Assembly: GCA_949825065.1 (NCBI GenBank)
Contig: OX463862.1
Coordinates: forward strand, 14,937,592 to 15,001,591
DNA from: Odontocerum albicorne
Lineage: Eukaryota; Arthropoda; Insecta; Trichoptera; Odontoceridae
Direction of reading: 5' to 3'
Length of the DNA stretch: 64,000 nucleotides
The position numbers were made by a program, and so were the translations under genes. This document shows positions 32,340 to 42,439 of this stretch, one piece after another; position 1 is the first letter of the stretch; every line of letters begins with the position of its first letter. A model generated the notes under the pieces. It was not told the DNA's origin. It was given only the letters and a program-made list of their open reading frames with translations, and did not search any database.

Positions 32340-32990
32340 GTTACAATAAAATCACTTTGTGTTTGTTTTTAAATTCACAGATCTTCCATTGTAAATTGAT
32401 CCAGTAGGTATACGAGTATTTTCTCAAACTACTAAGGGATGCTGGGCATGGGAGATACAGGAAGGGCAGTTAAGCGCACCAGGAACAATCGCAATAACCG
32501 GTTCCTTGGGGTCTCTTCCGGGACGGTGGACCCCACTACCCTGTGCGTGGACCATCCTGCGGGATAAGGAAACTATTCAACATCCTCTGCTGAACTTGTA
32601 TGTCTTTTGACATCTTCAGGGGTCGAAAACTTTCGTAAGCTTCGAATAAAATTATACTCATGAATTATTTTCTTTAAAATAGTATGTTATATGCACGTAC
32701 GAGTATGTAACATAACTATCTACTTATATTGCTTGAAAATCATCTTCTGAGCAATTAGCTCATTTTAAATAAAATGGGCCCTCCTTTTTTTTCTCCGTTC
32801 TCCACTTCACTCTATCCTGAAAGTTTTGGTCTAATATCATATCTTACGACATCCAAAAATCTTGAGGAATCAAGAATTATCTGATAGTTGAACGAGTCCA
32901 AAAGAGATTTCTGTAATACCTTTATTACAAAGAGTAGATATACTTTGTTATTATTCCTTAAACGTAAGACGAGATATTTGCACCTCTTTG
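32340..32990. other. Mostly unrecognised; two TACGAGTA sites
   Basis: A GC-rich stretch at 32450-32580 (CACCAGGAACAATCGC, CTTCCGGGACGGTGGACCCC) looks like old retroelement coding but no frame is convincing. Exact TACGAGTA octamers occur at 32411-32418 and 32698-32705. Confidence 0.45.
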
Positions 32991-32992
32991 TA

Positions 32993-33345
32993 GAGGGTCT
33001 TTCAATTGAGCGGTTTTTTAAATTATTTTTTTTTAATTCTAGAATAAAACACACAATTTGCTTTGATTTCAAAAAACTTTTTATTGGCCATTGAAGTATA
33101 ATGTATGCCATTTAAACACAATAAACAATATCCGCCAAATGTCCACCTCTTGCAGGTCCACAGACGTCCACTCTTTTGTCAAAATTTTCGATGACATTTT
33201 GGCATTAATTGCGGTTTTAACTCACCAATAACGCGAATAATTTCGTCCTTCAGCTCAGGAGTTGATTGGGGTTCATTCTTATAGACCTGGATTTTCACGT
33301 AACCCCAGAGAAAATAGTCCAACGGTGTCAGATCAGGGGATCCTC
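32993..33345 (-). pseudogene. Mariner-like transposase C-terminus and 3' end
   Basis: Plus-strand start GAGGGTCTTTCAATTGAGCGG (as GAGGGTCTTT then CAATTGAGCGG) is the terminal sequence. On the minus strand the coding remains read PDLTPLDYFLWGYVKIQVYK then ELKDEIIRVIGELKPQL, the conserved C-terminal block with the third catalytic acid in LTPLD. The frame has decayed beyond that, and the copy is cut at about 33340 where unrelated family V tail sequence begins. Confidence 0.8.
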
Positions 33346-33375
33346 GACTACGAGGCTCAGCAACGACGATCACAA
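33337..33375 (+). mobile_element. Family V tail fragment joined to a mariner remnant
   Basis: GGGGATCCTCGACTACGAGG then CTCAGCAACGACGAT is the 3' terminal part of family V (compare 47408-47445), including the hairpin CCTCG-ACTA-CGAGG. It continues a minus ORF (33179-33382) out of the mariner remnant, producing a chimeric but meaningless reading frame. Confidence 0.75.
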
Positions 33376-33389
33376 CTCGCATACGGTAT

Positions 33390-34195
33390 GTCCTTGTTGA
33401 ACGAACTTTCCTATATATTCCATACCTCGGTGTACAAATTAAGGATTGAACTCTTTAATAAAATTAACAATGTTGCTTCATGTAACAGGAAATCATTAAT
33501 ATTGTTCCTATTGTCTTTATTTAAATGTGGACTTTTAATCAATAAGTGGTTTTCTTGCATTTTATGTAATTGGGTTAAATGTAAAATAACACAATAAATA
33601 TTTATAAAATAAATCCTTTCGAAAGCCAAAGATTTTTAATGTCTGGTTAAAATATATTAATATCGTTTCCTTGGACTATCCTTTATCCTGCCTTTATCCT
33701 GCAAGTTGGTTACCTTTTGCAAATGCCAAATCTCCTCGCCATACAAAACAACCTTCCACTTGGATATCCTCAGTAACACAATATAATAATTGTCAGGAAA
33801 TTTAAAGGACGACAAAGGACTATGTTTACTTTGGCCAGATGTAATTATGATTAATGACCACAATCCTTTTGTGTCCTGCAGGACGAGGTGCTGTGAGAAA
33901 TCTTAGACGGAAAGACGGTTAAAAATTAAAATGTAAATTTGCATATTTGCAAACGGTCACTGGATATTTTCGCGAATGACAAACAATTAATAATTATTTT
34001 TAACGTTCGTATTAAAATGCAAACCCTTGTGTGTTAAATTTTATGTTTAAATCTAAAATGGAATCCATGGAAAATAAGGTTTGAATGGATAGATTAATAA
34101 ATTAAATTATATTATAATAATTTATTTAATTAAATTAATATATTTAAATTAAATTAAATGTTTTAATTTTATTTAAGGCAATGATTTTTCAAATT
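33390..34195. other. No recognised feature; AT-rich tract
   Basis: Plus ORF 33262-33597 and minus ORFs in this interval show no recognisable domain. 34085-34170 is nearly pure A/T with TTTAATTAAATTAA-type repeats. Confidence 0.45.
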
Positions 34196-34324
34196 AGCTC
34201 ATCATCGTCAAGTCTATTGGGGTAGGCAAAAAGGACATATCTCAATTTCATTCAATAGTGACACATACTCATAGCTTTCACTTCTACCACGTTCGTACAC
34301 TTCGTCATGCATACTATCCTATTA

Positions 34325-34745
34325 CATACATACCATCGTCCCATCTCTTTGTTGAGGTAGGCAGATAGAAGGGCGCCAGACTTTCCTATCGCAACACACA
34401 TATTTTCCTTTTTATAGATCCATACACCTTCTCGTACAACTTCTACGATTGCTTGGACTTTAAGTTATTTTTTTCAAAATATCATTCACTTGATTCAACC
34501 ACACTTTTCTTGGCCTTCATCTTACGTAATGCAGCCTTAAGTTCACATACACCCCTTATCACTTTATTTCTTATTCTATCATGCCTTATTATCATACATT
34601 GTCATTCTATATAGTTTTCCCAGTGCACGCATTTCTACAGAGCGTATGCTTTTTTCAATATAAATCCACGTTTCACTTCCATACATTAAAGTTGGTACTA
34701 GAATTCTGTGGGGGGTTATCATCTTAGCACAGCAAAACAAATATA
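34325..34745 (-). mobile_element. RTE-like LINE (family D), longer 3' fragment
   Basis: The complement spans the 3' end and more upstream coding region than most copies: plus-strand landmarks ACATACCATCGTCCCATC, CAGACTTTCCTATCGCAAC, AAAATATCATTCACTTGA, ACATACACCCCTTATCACTT, TCCACGTTTCACTTCCATAC. It lies head-to-head with the plus-strand copy that follows. Confidence 0.7.
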
Positions 34746-34749
34746 TAGT

Positions 34750-34985
34750 ACAAATATTAGTAGAAGGGTTGATAGAAGAAGATCAAGGAAAGTATAGTTT
34801 GATCAAGTCAATACTACGAATATTTTGAAAGAAAGAAATGTAAATGTTAGAGAACCCTTGGAGTTATATGAGAAAGTACACGAATGTAGAAGAGTAAAAG
34901 CTATATGTTGTTGTAAAAGTCTAGTGCTCTCTCCTCTCTGACTACCCTGACAGGGAGACATCGTGATGGTATATAAGTACGAATA
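34750..34985 (+). mobile_element. RTE-like LINE (family D), 3' end
   Basis: GGGTTGATAGAAGAAGATC, AGGAAAGTATAGTTTGATCA, ATATTTTGAAAGAAAGAAAT, TGAGAAAGTACACGAATG, CTGACTACCCTGACAGGGAG, then TGATGGTATATAAGTACG. With its minus-strand neighbour it forms an imperfect inverted repeat of about 660 bp. Confidence 0.7.
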
Positions 34986-35500
34986 TACAGTTTTGAGACA
35001 ATGCTACAATTACACACGTATAAGTCTAAACATATCAGAGAGATGTCTACTTCCCCATTTTAATACGTAAGAACACCTCAAACTAAACTAATTATCCTTG
35101 AAACGAAACAAATGCTTCCACAATTTAATTTCCTCTCTTTTCACCCCTTAATAAAATAACTAATCCCCGGTAGACTTGCTGTTTACACAAGATATTAGGG
35201 GATGACCTTTGGATCAGTATATAAAAACACACAATCAAAAATACCCCTAACGTTTACAGTTATAAATTAACCCCTCTTTTGTCATGGCTTTGATATGAGT
35301 TATAACCATAGACTATTCTTCTGTATTCTTCGTGTCCTATGGTCGATCGTAGATTGCTGAGATTAGAAAGAATGTTTCTTCTTGGTTGGATCCGATTCTG
35401 TGATATTAATAGCTTTTTTGGGTATTTAGCTACGTATGTTATTAATCAAGTATCTAAATCGAGTAAGTCCACAACAGTATTTTAGAACCAACTAGTTTTA
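34986..35500. other. No recognised feature
   Basis: AT-rich DNA with several short pyrimidine tracts. Nothing with coding or repeat support. Confidence 0.5.
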
Positions 35501-35930
35501 AAATTTTAGACATGAAACAAAACTGAAAAGCTGTAGAAATGTATGTACTGAGAAGAATACACGGGGTGACATTGTTTGACGGAATGAAATAATTAGGGAT
35601 AAACGTGAACTAAAGGCTGATGTGTGGAGTAAGATGAACAAATGTCCTCTGAGATGGTTTGGGCATAGGGTAGGAATAAATTAAGAAAGACTAACAAAAC
35701 AAATATACATTGCTAATGTGAGTGGAAGACGCGGTAAAGGAAAACCGAGAAATGTATGGTTGGATTAAGAGTATAATATTTTGTAAGAATAAAATGTAAA
35801 ACGGCAATAAATCTTAGGAATTGTACAAGGAGGTGTATGGGTTTAGATGTAGCGAAAGATGTGTGTCGCGATAAGAAAATATGGCACTCTCTACTCTCTT
35901 CCTGTCCCGACAGGGAGACGTGATGGTATG
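35500..35930 (+). mobile_element. RTE-like LINE (family D), extended 3' end
   Basis: One of the longer copies: GTAGAAATGTATGTACTGAG, GACGGAATGAAATAATTAGG, GATGTGTGGAGTAAGATGAA, CTGAGATGGTTTGGGCATAG, AAAACCGAGAAATGTATGG, TTAGGAATTGTACAAGGAGG, CCTGTCCCGACAGGGAGACG + TGATGG. The underlying protein pattern is DxxxNEIIRDxxELKADVWS ... LRWFGH, with frameshifts and stops. Confidence 0.75.
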
Positions 35931-36004
35931 AATGTTTGTATGCATGAGCAGAATATTTATTTATCTTTGAATTGGGTTCACTCGGACAGTCTGGAACAAG
36001 TTGA

Positions 36005-36330
36005 CGTTCTGTTATATGTGCGTGTTGTCGTTGCTAGACCTCGTAGTCGAGGATTCCCTCGTCATTCTAACGTCCATTTAGTTGGAAAGCGATGATGTGC
36101 TGTGGAGTTTTTTTGTTTATTTTTAAGTGAGTGAGCCGAGACAATTATAGCACACTGGCATGTATTCATTTTTTAAATTTTGAAATAATAGATATGACCG
36201 ATGTCATAGGTATCCTTATACCACCGGAATACTGGTCGAAAAAACACCTATTTCGTTCGAGGGGGCTAGCAAAGCGCGTGGTTCAATCCGGCTAGTTCAA
36301 TGCGTTACCGCGCGGCCATGTACCTCGTAA
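36005..36330 (-). mobile_element. Family V element, minus strand, VNTR collapsed
   Basis: In plus orientation: tail first (TTGTCGTTGCTAGACCTCG, then TAGTCGAGGATTCCCTCG), CTGTGGAGTTTTTTTGTTT, AAGTGAGTGAGCCGAGAC, then a remnant of the VNTR unit (ATAGCACACTGGCATG), the spacer (AGGTATCCTTATACCACCGG) and the tRNA-like head (AATGCGTTACCGCGCGGCC). It is complete in architecture, but the tandem region is reduced to about half a unit. Confidence 0.7.
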
Positions 36331-36871
36331 ATAGATGAGTTGAAAGGGAAGTAGTAACAACAAACAAGATAAACGGAGTATTTAATGTAATGCACAACCA
36401 CACTTTATCAAATATAACAATAATGACAATACATAACATGTGTTGGTGCGAAACTCCGGTTCGAACATATATGTTTTAGTATTGAAAATATTTCATTACA
36501 ACATATTGATCTCCGTGGCACTGTGGTAAAATATTTGCCATGCACCCGAAGACTATGAGTTCTATCGCAAAAAAAAACAAAGTTATGATTGCCATTATCG
36601 TTGAGATACGTGCACTAATGAAAATATGTGGAGTGTAAAATATGGAAGCAAGAGAAATGAAGATATCAAAAATGAAGGCATATTCAACGTGGATGTTGTT
36701 CTTCTTCTGGAGGTTCCGACTCTTATCGGAAATTTGCCACCATCGTGGCAACCCTTATCCTACTCACTTGCAGCCCTTAACAAATCAGTAGAACTGCACC
36801 TAAATTGTTCTCACTAGTTCTTATTCCAAGAGACGGGGTGTGTTCTTCTGCCTCGTATAACATTTAGTTTA
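36331..36871. other. No recognised feature
   Basis: Overlapping ORFs at 36476-36751 (minus) and 36626-36817 (plus) have no motif or repeat support. Confidence 0.45.
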
Positions 36872-36879
36872 CCCTAGAC

Positions 36880-37591
36880 CAGGGGTCGGCAAACTACAGC
36901 CGGCGGGCCAAATCCGGTCCGATGCCTATTTTGATCCGACCCGCGAGCTAATAATAACCAGTCTCACTTTTAATCTTTTTTATGTTTTGTGTATTTGTTT
37001 TGTTAAATTGTTTTAGTTAAATTGTATATCTGTAATATGGTTTTATTTAGTACATATGTAGTTAGTTTAAGTTTATTGTAACACTTTAATTAAATAAAAT
37101 TATTTTGTCATGAACCAAATTTTTATTACAAGAAAATATTAGCTATCGCAAAAAATATTTAAATGTTCAAAAATGAAGTACGTAAAATCGCAATGCAGGT
37201 CAGCACTAACCGATGACCAATTGCAATAAATTTTGATGATAGCAAGTACTAACTTAGAACCCCAGTTTGATGGAATGTTATCTCAGAAAAGGCAATTACA
37301 TTAATCTCATTAGTAGAGCTTATTATTATTATGTTACATTTGTTATTCAATAACACGAACATTTGGCCTGTTTCCATAATACGTTAATTAATAAATATAT
37401 ATTTCATTAGTTTTTTTGTAAGTGTGTCAGCAAAATGTGTATAAATATTATCACCGCCTTATAAAAAATGTCCTTTTTTTGCTATATACCATAAGTAGAA
37501 TTACCTATATAAATATCATCGAGTTTGCTTCCTGGCCCGCCGAGCCTAAAATTTTTACGAGCCTTTAGCGAAAAAAGTTTCCCGACCCCTG
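36880..37591 (+). mobile_element. Non-autonomous hAT element, 712 bp, with TSD
   Basis: Left terminus CAGGGGTCGGCAAACT, right terminus AGTTTCCCGACCCCTG: inverted repeats of 16 bp with one mismatch. Flanks are CCCTAGAC (36872-36879) and CCCTAGAT (37592-37599), an 8-bp duplication with one difference, as expected for hAT. Subterminal GC-rich blocks (CGGCGGGCCAAATCCGG) are followed by an AT-rich interior with no transposase. The 222-bp element at 24109 has the same left end. Confidence 0.92.
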
Positions 37592-37639
37592 CCCTAGATG
37601 ATAAGCTGATAAATAATGTATCTTGTGCGCCTCATTGTA

Positions 37640-37845
37640 CTGTATTGTTTCACACTTTCGTTGAATACAGTACAACCTGGCGAGCGCTTTGCTATGTAGT
37701 AATCTGTTCCAATTATCCAGAAACTTAAAAACACTTTGAATAACAATCAGACTGGAATTCAATTTTTTTATTTGGTCTCCTACGAAAGGCCGCAACCCTC
37801 GAATTGGGAGACATGCATCTTACCAACTAGGCCACAGAGATTGTC
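37640..37845 (-). mobile_element. tRNA-derived SINE, minus strand
   Basis: In plus orientation: CACACTTTCGTTGAATACAG, TACAACCTGGCGAGCGC, CCAATTATCCAGAAAC, AATCAGACTGGAATTC, then head CGCAACCCTCGAATTGGGAG, ACATGCATCTTACCAACTAG, GCCACAGAG. Full length but diverged by several substitutions. Confidence 0.8.
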
Positions 37846-37954
37846 ATTATGTGACCGTAATAGATGTATGGTCGAGGCTTTTGAGATGTGGACCTACAAT
37901 TGTATTCTCAAAATGCCCTGGATGTTGTTAGCAAGATAAAAAAACAATCTTTAT

Positions 37955-38215
37955 CATCGTCGTTGATGGACTTCGTAATCGAGGATACCCTCGCCATCAG
38001 AAAGCATAGCTGTGCCGTGGAGTTTGTTTTAAGTAAGTGTGTTGTTGTACACCAGCAAATACACCGGCCACACCGCTGTACTGAATCCGATGGCACACCG
38101 AAGAGAGACGATCAGAGCACAACGGAATGTTTTCTTCGTTTCTTTTTTTTAATCTTTGAAGTTTCAGGTACCCGTATACCCCCGAATATTCAGTGGAAAA
38201 AATCCTGTGATAAAT
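37955..38215 (-). mobile_element. Family V element, minus strand, one VNTR unit
   Basis: Plus-strand order: GTCGTTGATGGACTTCG and ATCGAGGATACCCTCG (tail hairpin), GCTGTGCCGTGGAGTTTG, ACACCAGCAAATACACCGG, then one tandem unit in complement (CACACCGCTGTACTGAATC, CGATGGCACACCGAAG, AGACGATCAGAGCAC), then spacer (GGTACCCGTATACCCCC). The tRNA-like head is missing. Confidence 0.75.
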
Positions 38216-38281
38216 AACATTAGTGGAATAACACAACATTTTTTTTGTTAAATATTTTAGCGTGGATAAAATAATGTTCTG

Positions 38282-38289
38282 TACTCGTA
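38282..38289 (-). other. TACTCGTA site
   Basis: Minus-orientation octamer in TCTGTACTCGTAAAAA. No paralog to compare. Confidence 0.35.
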
Positions 38290-38583
38290 AAAATAGTTTT
38301 CAGTGTAGGAAAATTTATTTATAATTATTTTAATTAACATACTAAATAAATGAATGATTGCTATATAGAACCTTTTGTATGACTTCAGCCCTGGTGGCAT
38401 TTTTCCAACCTTTTAACGGTTTCATGATTTTTTTAAACGTAACTACTTTTTAAACATCACTAAGCTCGCTTCACACTTGAAAATTCATAATTGTAAGAAA
38501 GCTTTTCTGTTTACATAATTACTTAATTATTATTTATATTTTGATATTTTTCCTCACATTAGGTAATTATTACGTTTTAGATA

Positions 38584-38626
38584 CAGGCAACAGATTTTTC
38601 AATTAGTTTGAAAAATCTGTTGCCTG
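38584..38626. repeat. Perfect 19-bp inverted repeat, 5-nt loop
   Basis: CAGGCAACAGATTTTTCAA (38584-38602), loop TTAGT, exact complement 38608-38626, followed directly by GCTAGT. It sits at the left edge of a family W repeat. A Helitron 3' end was considered and not accepted. Confidence 0.9.
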
Positions 38627-38631
38627 GCTAG

Positions 38632-38935
38632 TCATACAGTATTAGCTGGGAGGGCTAAGGTCTGAGTGAATGTGATGGAATACAAGTAGCCTGAACGATT
38701 GGACTTGTAAATGTTAAATAATTAAATTTAAGAATTGTTATCTAGTCATAAGTTAGTATGTAGGTGTTAACTATTACTAATAAATTAAATATTAAGAATA
38801 TTGAAAATAAAATTACACGTACAAAATTAAAATGAACTCAGCTTATAATTATAATATAGAAAGCAGATAAGTTCTTTAGTTCTCAAGTAATAAATTTGTG
38901 TATGTGTATATCATATCATATGGGTGTATCATAGA
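38632..38935 (+). mobile_element. Dispersed repeat, family W
   Basis: Second copy of the 32015-32335 family: AGCTGGGAGGGCTAAGG, TCTGAGTGAATGTGATGGAA, AGCCTGAACGATTGG, TTATCTAGTCATAAGTTAG, then AAGTAATAAATTTGTG. It starts immediately after the 38584 hairpin. Confidence 0.6.
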
Positions 38936-38949
38936 GATTGTCTATTGGC

Positions 38950-39200
38950 CTTTCCAGTTCACAACTCCTCTTTTTTTTACGTCATCCTTTACTGTCCATG
39001 CAGTGAGACTCTGGTAACAGTTACAAACCAATAAAATACTCGCTCCGTCCTTGGCATGCTTAAAGAAGCGACTAAAAAAACTCTTAATTCCTAGTCAGTA
39101 AAATAACTTGTTTAATTCCTGATTTTTATTTTCCTTTCCTCTCCACCGTCCCTTCCTTCTCTTTTGATTGATGATATCACACTGTATATGAAAAATTGAT
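38950..39200 (+). mobile_element. LINE-A 3' fragment
   Basis: CCTTTCCAGTTCACAACTCC, ACGTCATCCTTTACTGTCC, ATGCAGTGAGACTCTGG, CTTGGCATGCTTAAAGAAG, then GATTGATGATATCACAC. The protein trace is VRLW, as at 29880, but with stops. The terminal SINE-like tail is absent; the copy is cut near 39200. Confidence 0.75.
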
Positions 39201-40805
39201 GATATCTCATCTTTAGTAATTATAGCACAAAAATATAAGCTAAAAAAAATACAACAAGATCGTCAATATTTGTTTTATTAAGCTCTCTTAATTGTATTTT
39301 TCAACACTAAACCACTTTGTAAAGCAGTCATAAGGTAAAACAACAATTGGAGTTTTATTGATTAATTAAATTTAAAAAAATTAAAACTCAAAAAAATACA
39401 TTTTGTATATTTTTTAAGCTTCTTTATATTGTGCTCACGTACAAGAACAACAATAAAATAACTTTGTGAAACGGTCTTAAGGTTCATAAAAATGGCAGGT
39501 ATTAAAATGATACAAAAAGAAACGGATTGTCTAGAAAAGGAAAGCATGACCAACGGTCAAAGTTAAAGAAATCCGAATTAACGGTCACAAGAAACTGGGT
39601 GATCCAATATTATATATACCTGACACCATTGTCTAACGAACTTTTTAACAATCCAAATATTACATTTCTTTTCAGAACCTTCTCACACGACCACGCCAAG
39701 TGTACAGGTAAACGGTCATTTCCTATTCAGCCAACAAATCATTCATCAAACTTGAAGACAAAACCTAGTCCTTCTACTTGGATCCTGAGTCCAAAACTGT
39801 AACGACTTCTCGAACAAACCCCTGGGAAACGTGACCCAAATGTGCCAAAAAGTTCTAAGAAAGGATTCGCGAGTATGGGAAAAAGAAGAGCGGATAGTCG
39901 TTAAACCCTAGATACAAAATGCAAATTTCAACTGTCCAAAACTGTCCATTGTCCTTCGCTTATGCAAATCCTTTCATATTTGCGAAAGCTATGAAAATTC
40001 GGGTCGAAAAAGTGACCTAAATATGTTCCCACAATTGTATCACATAGTTCGATACCCTGATTTCTTCAAAAGTAACCTACCTGCAAAAGAAATGTATATA
40101 TGGAAGGGTTGATATAAAAAAAAAGTATGCAAATTTGAAAGAATTCCGTGTAAATCTAGTCTTAATTAAGGTCAACGTATTACAATATGAGACTCACACG
40201 GGGTCAGAATGGTCAAAAATGACCCTATCCGCTTTGATTTTCATCCATCAATGGATGTCCCTTCTTTTGTATTGCGAAAAAAGGATCGCCGATTTAGACC
40301 CTTTTTCGACCCTTGGTCAGTTAAGTGGAAACGAAAGGGGACATCAAAGTCCAACCCTCGTCTTTAGCAAAACCAGGAAAAGACCTAGGTAAGGAATACC
40401 CGACAAGTCCATTGTGATGCCCTAACCCTTCTGGACAAGGATTTCTGATGAATTATTTCGGAAGATGACCTCTGGGCTCGCGCTGGGTCAACAGGACCCC
40501 TTTTATTTTTTCTCTCTTTTTCTTATTATTATTATTATTTCTTTTTGAAATGTATATTTTTTCGGACGGTTTGTGAACATCCACGTAGTTTTCGGGTCAT
40601 GGAGGAGTCAGAAAATACCAGTTGAATTGTCACTTTACATACATACATAATTAATAGTGGACGGCGCTATTTTACGACATATTTATGACTGGGTGTAGGT
40701 GACCCCTGGGTCATAGAAGCGTACGATCATTCTGTGCTGGGTCTTATTTATCAGTATTTTATAAATAAATTATAAATTATTGAAGATGTATTTAAAATAT
40801 CGATT
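39201..40805. other. No recognised feature in about 1.6 kb
   Basis: Less AT-rich than neighbours in 39520-40740, with ORFs at 39527-39802 and 40135-40392 that show no domain, splice context or repeat similarity I recognise. Short words such as GACCTAAATATG and AACTGTCCAAAACTGTCC repeat locally. Could be an unknown element; nothing firm. Confidence 0.4.
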
Positions 40806-40812
40806 ACTTGTA

Positions 40813-41228
40813 GGTGGCTATCGGTCTCACACATGTCTTGTATATTCTGGCTACCTACGGAATAGAGACCAGAGCAGACACATCTAGAACAAAATCTCTC
40901 CTGAGAACCTCGGAAATGAAAACACTGAGATGTATGACCGTAAACACACGAAGAGATAGAATCAGAAACACCGAAATAAGGAGAAAGTGTAGTACGGAAA
41001 ACATCGTCAGGTGGGGAAGACAACGAAGGCGATACTGGAACGAATATGTAAACAGAATGCAAGACGACATACTTCCACGTGTCGCCCTTCGAGGGAACCC
41101 AGCCTGAAGAAGATTACCGAGAAGACCTCCGAAGAGATGGTGTGACAGCTGGCAATCCACGCCACAAGAAGGGAAACAAGCGGAACAAACAGATCATGAT
41201 CTATAGGAAGAGGAAGAAGGAGAAGATA
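40813..41228 (+). pseudogene. LINE-F reverse transcriptase C-terminus with 7-bp TSD
   Basis: ACTTGTA occurs on both sides (40806-40812, 41229-41235). Translation of 40814-41105 gives VLYILATYGIETRADTSRTK, then EMKTLRCMTVNTRRDRIRN, RKCSTENIVRWGRQRRRYWN and VNRMQDDILPRVALRGNP. One frameshift near 41104 leads to RLPRRPPKRWCDSWQSTPQE and GKQAEQTDHDL, stop at 41201-41203. The 3' end is a (GAAGAAG)n run. It is the same family as the nested fragment at 26186. 5'-truncated, non-functional. Confidence 0.88.
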
Positions 41229-41282
41229 ACTTGTAATATTTTACATTATAAATACTCGGATGTGTTCAATTAGATGAAACAC

Positions 41283-41640
41283 ATTTCATATCCATGCAGT
41301 GAGGCTCTGGAACCAGTTACAAACCAATGTTAGACTCGCTCCGTCCTTGGCATGCTTTAAGAAGTGACTGAAAATTTCTAGTTAGTAATATAACGTGTTT
41401 CTTCTCTGATTTTCCTTTCCTCCACCACCATCCTTTCATTTTCCTTTGATTGGTGATATCTCACTTTTACTTTTATTATGTACTAGTTCATAAATTTCAT
41501 ACAAATGAATAATCATTTGAAATTTTTTTTCGACCATGTAACTTCCTTTATTCACTTTTGTCTGGTTGGTTAGAAGAGATTGCCGCCTGGTAATAAGCCC
41601 GCTAGATTGTTTTTACGATGAAGTGTTCAATAAATAAATA
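41283..41640 (+). mobile_element. LINE-A 3' end
   Basis: CCATGCAGTGAGGCTCTGG, AACCAGTTACAAACCAATG, CCTTGGCATGCTTTAAGAAG, ATCTCACTTTTACTTTTATT, ACTTCCTTTATTCACTTTTG, then the tail TTAGAAGAGATTGCCGCC + TGGTAATAAGCCCGC and (AAATA)n. This is the clearest copy for comparing the LINE tail with the SINE 3' end. Confidence 0.85.
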
Positions 41641-41820
41641 AGCAGAGCACACTCAGATGATTTGGACATGTAGAACGAATGAATGAAAAAAGACTAACAA
41701 AACAAATATATATGTACCTACAGTGCAAATGAGAGTGGAAGATGTGGTAGAGGGAGACCATGGAAAATATGGTTGGATCAAGTAAATGATATTTTGAAAG
41801 AAAAAAATGTACAATATATG
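41641..41820 (+). mobile_element. RTE-like LINE (family D) fragment
   Basis: CAGATGATTTGGACATGTAG, AACGAATGAATGAAAAAAG, GAGAGTGGAAGATGTGG, TATGGTTGGATCAAGTAAAT, then ATATTTTGAAAG. It directly abuts the LINE-A tail, and its own 3' end is missing. Confidence 0.7.
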
Positions 41821-42439
41821 TAACAATAATCTTGCCAATGAACTCGAACTCAGACTGAAATCTTTATTATCAGGTGCCATTCGTTATCGATCCCATAACC
41901 TATGTGTACAACCCAACAAACAATCTGAACAGCTAAGTCACACATATCGTCACTTGTTATATTCCTTAGCCTTGTTTGGTTAATTCATAACTTGTCACGT
42001 ATTGCCCAACGGCAATATCTTTCAACCAAATGTAATGAAATATCAGTTGTTTAAGATTTTGCGGAGTCATGTACTGTCATGTATATCTGTGATTTAGTTG
42101 ATAACGTTGCAGTTTTCATCTTGAGCGCTTATTTATAGTTAACCTCGCATGTAACGCAAATCTTAACTGCAACGTGAATGGATGGGTCCATTGCAGGTTG
42201 CTCACGCTTTCACGTTACGGTGTATACATAGATAAACACCCCCCACACACGATGACACAACAGTGGGAAAAGTAATCCCTGAAATCACTAACATAAAACG
42301 CTTAACATGTGGGTCACATCTATTTCTTACTTTCAACATAAATAATAGAACTCGTCTACGTTCATCGTTCTCTCATGTTACGGTTGAAACTATAGACCAA
42401 GCGATATCTTTCGCGTAACCACTTATGGCGAAGTCGACT
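41821..42439. other. Mostly unrecognised; shares a block with 48469-48560
   Basis: CTATAGACCAAGCGATATC (42391) and CCACTTATGGCGAAGT are the complement of GATATCGCTTGGTCTATAG (48500) and ACTTCGTCATAAGTGG. The nearby ATGGGTCCATTGCAGG resembles ACGGGTCCATCCCACC at 48543. So a dispersed repeat of unknown type is present in both places. 41985-42020 also holds a small SINE/LINE-A tail piece (CGGCAATATCTTTCAACC). Confidence 0.45.

Noticed and set aside
38584..38632. Helitron 3' end (hairpin followed by CTAG then T)
   Set aside because: The hairpin is unusually long, only one base separates it from CTAG where about ten are expected, and no 5'-TC end was found.
39527..40392. ORFs 39527-39802 and 40135-40392 as genes
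   Set aside because: No motif, no splice context and ordinary length for chance in the less AT-rich stretch.
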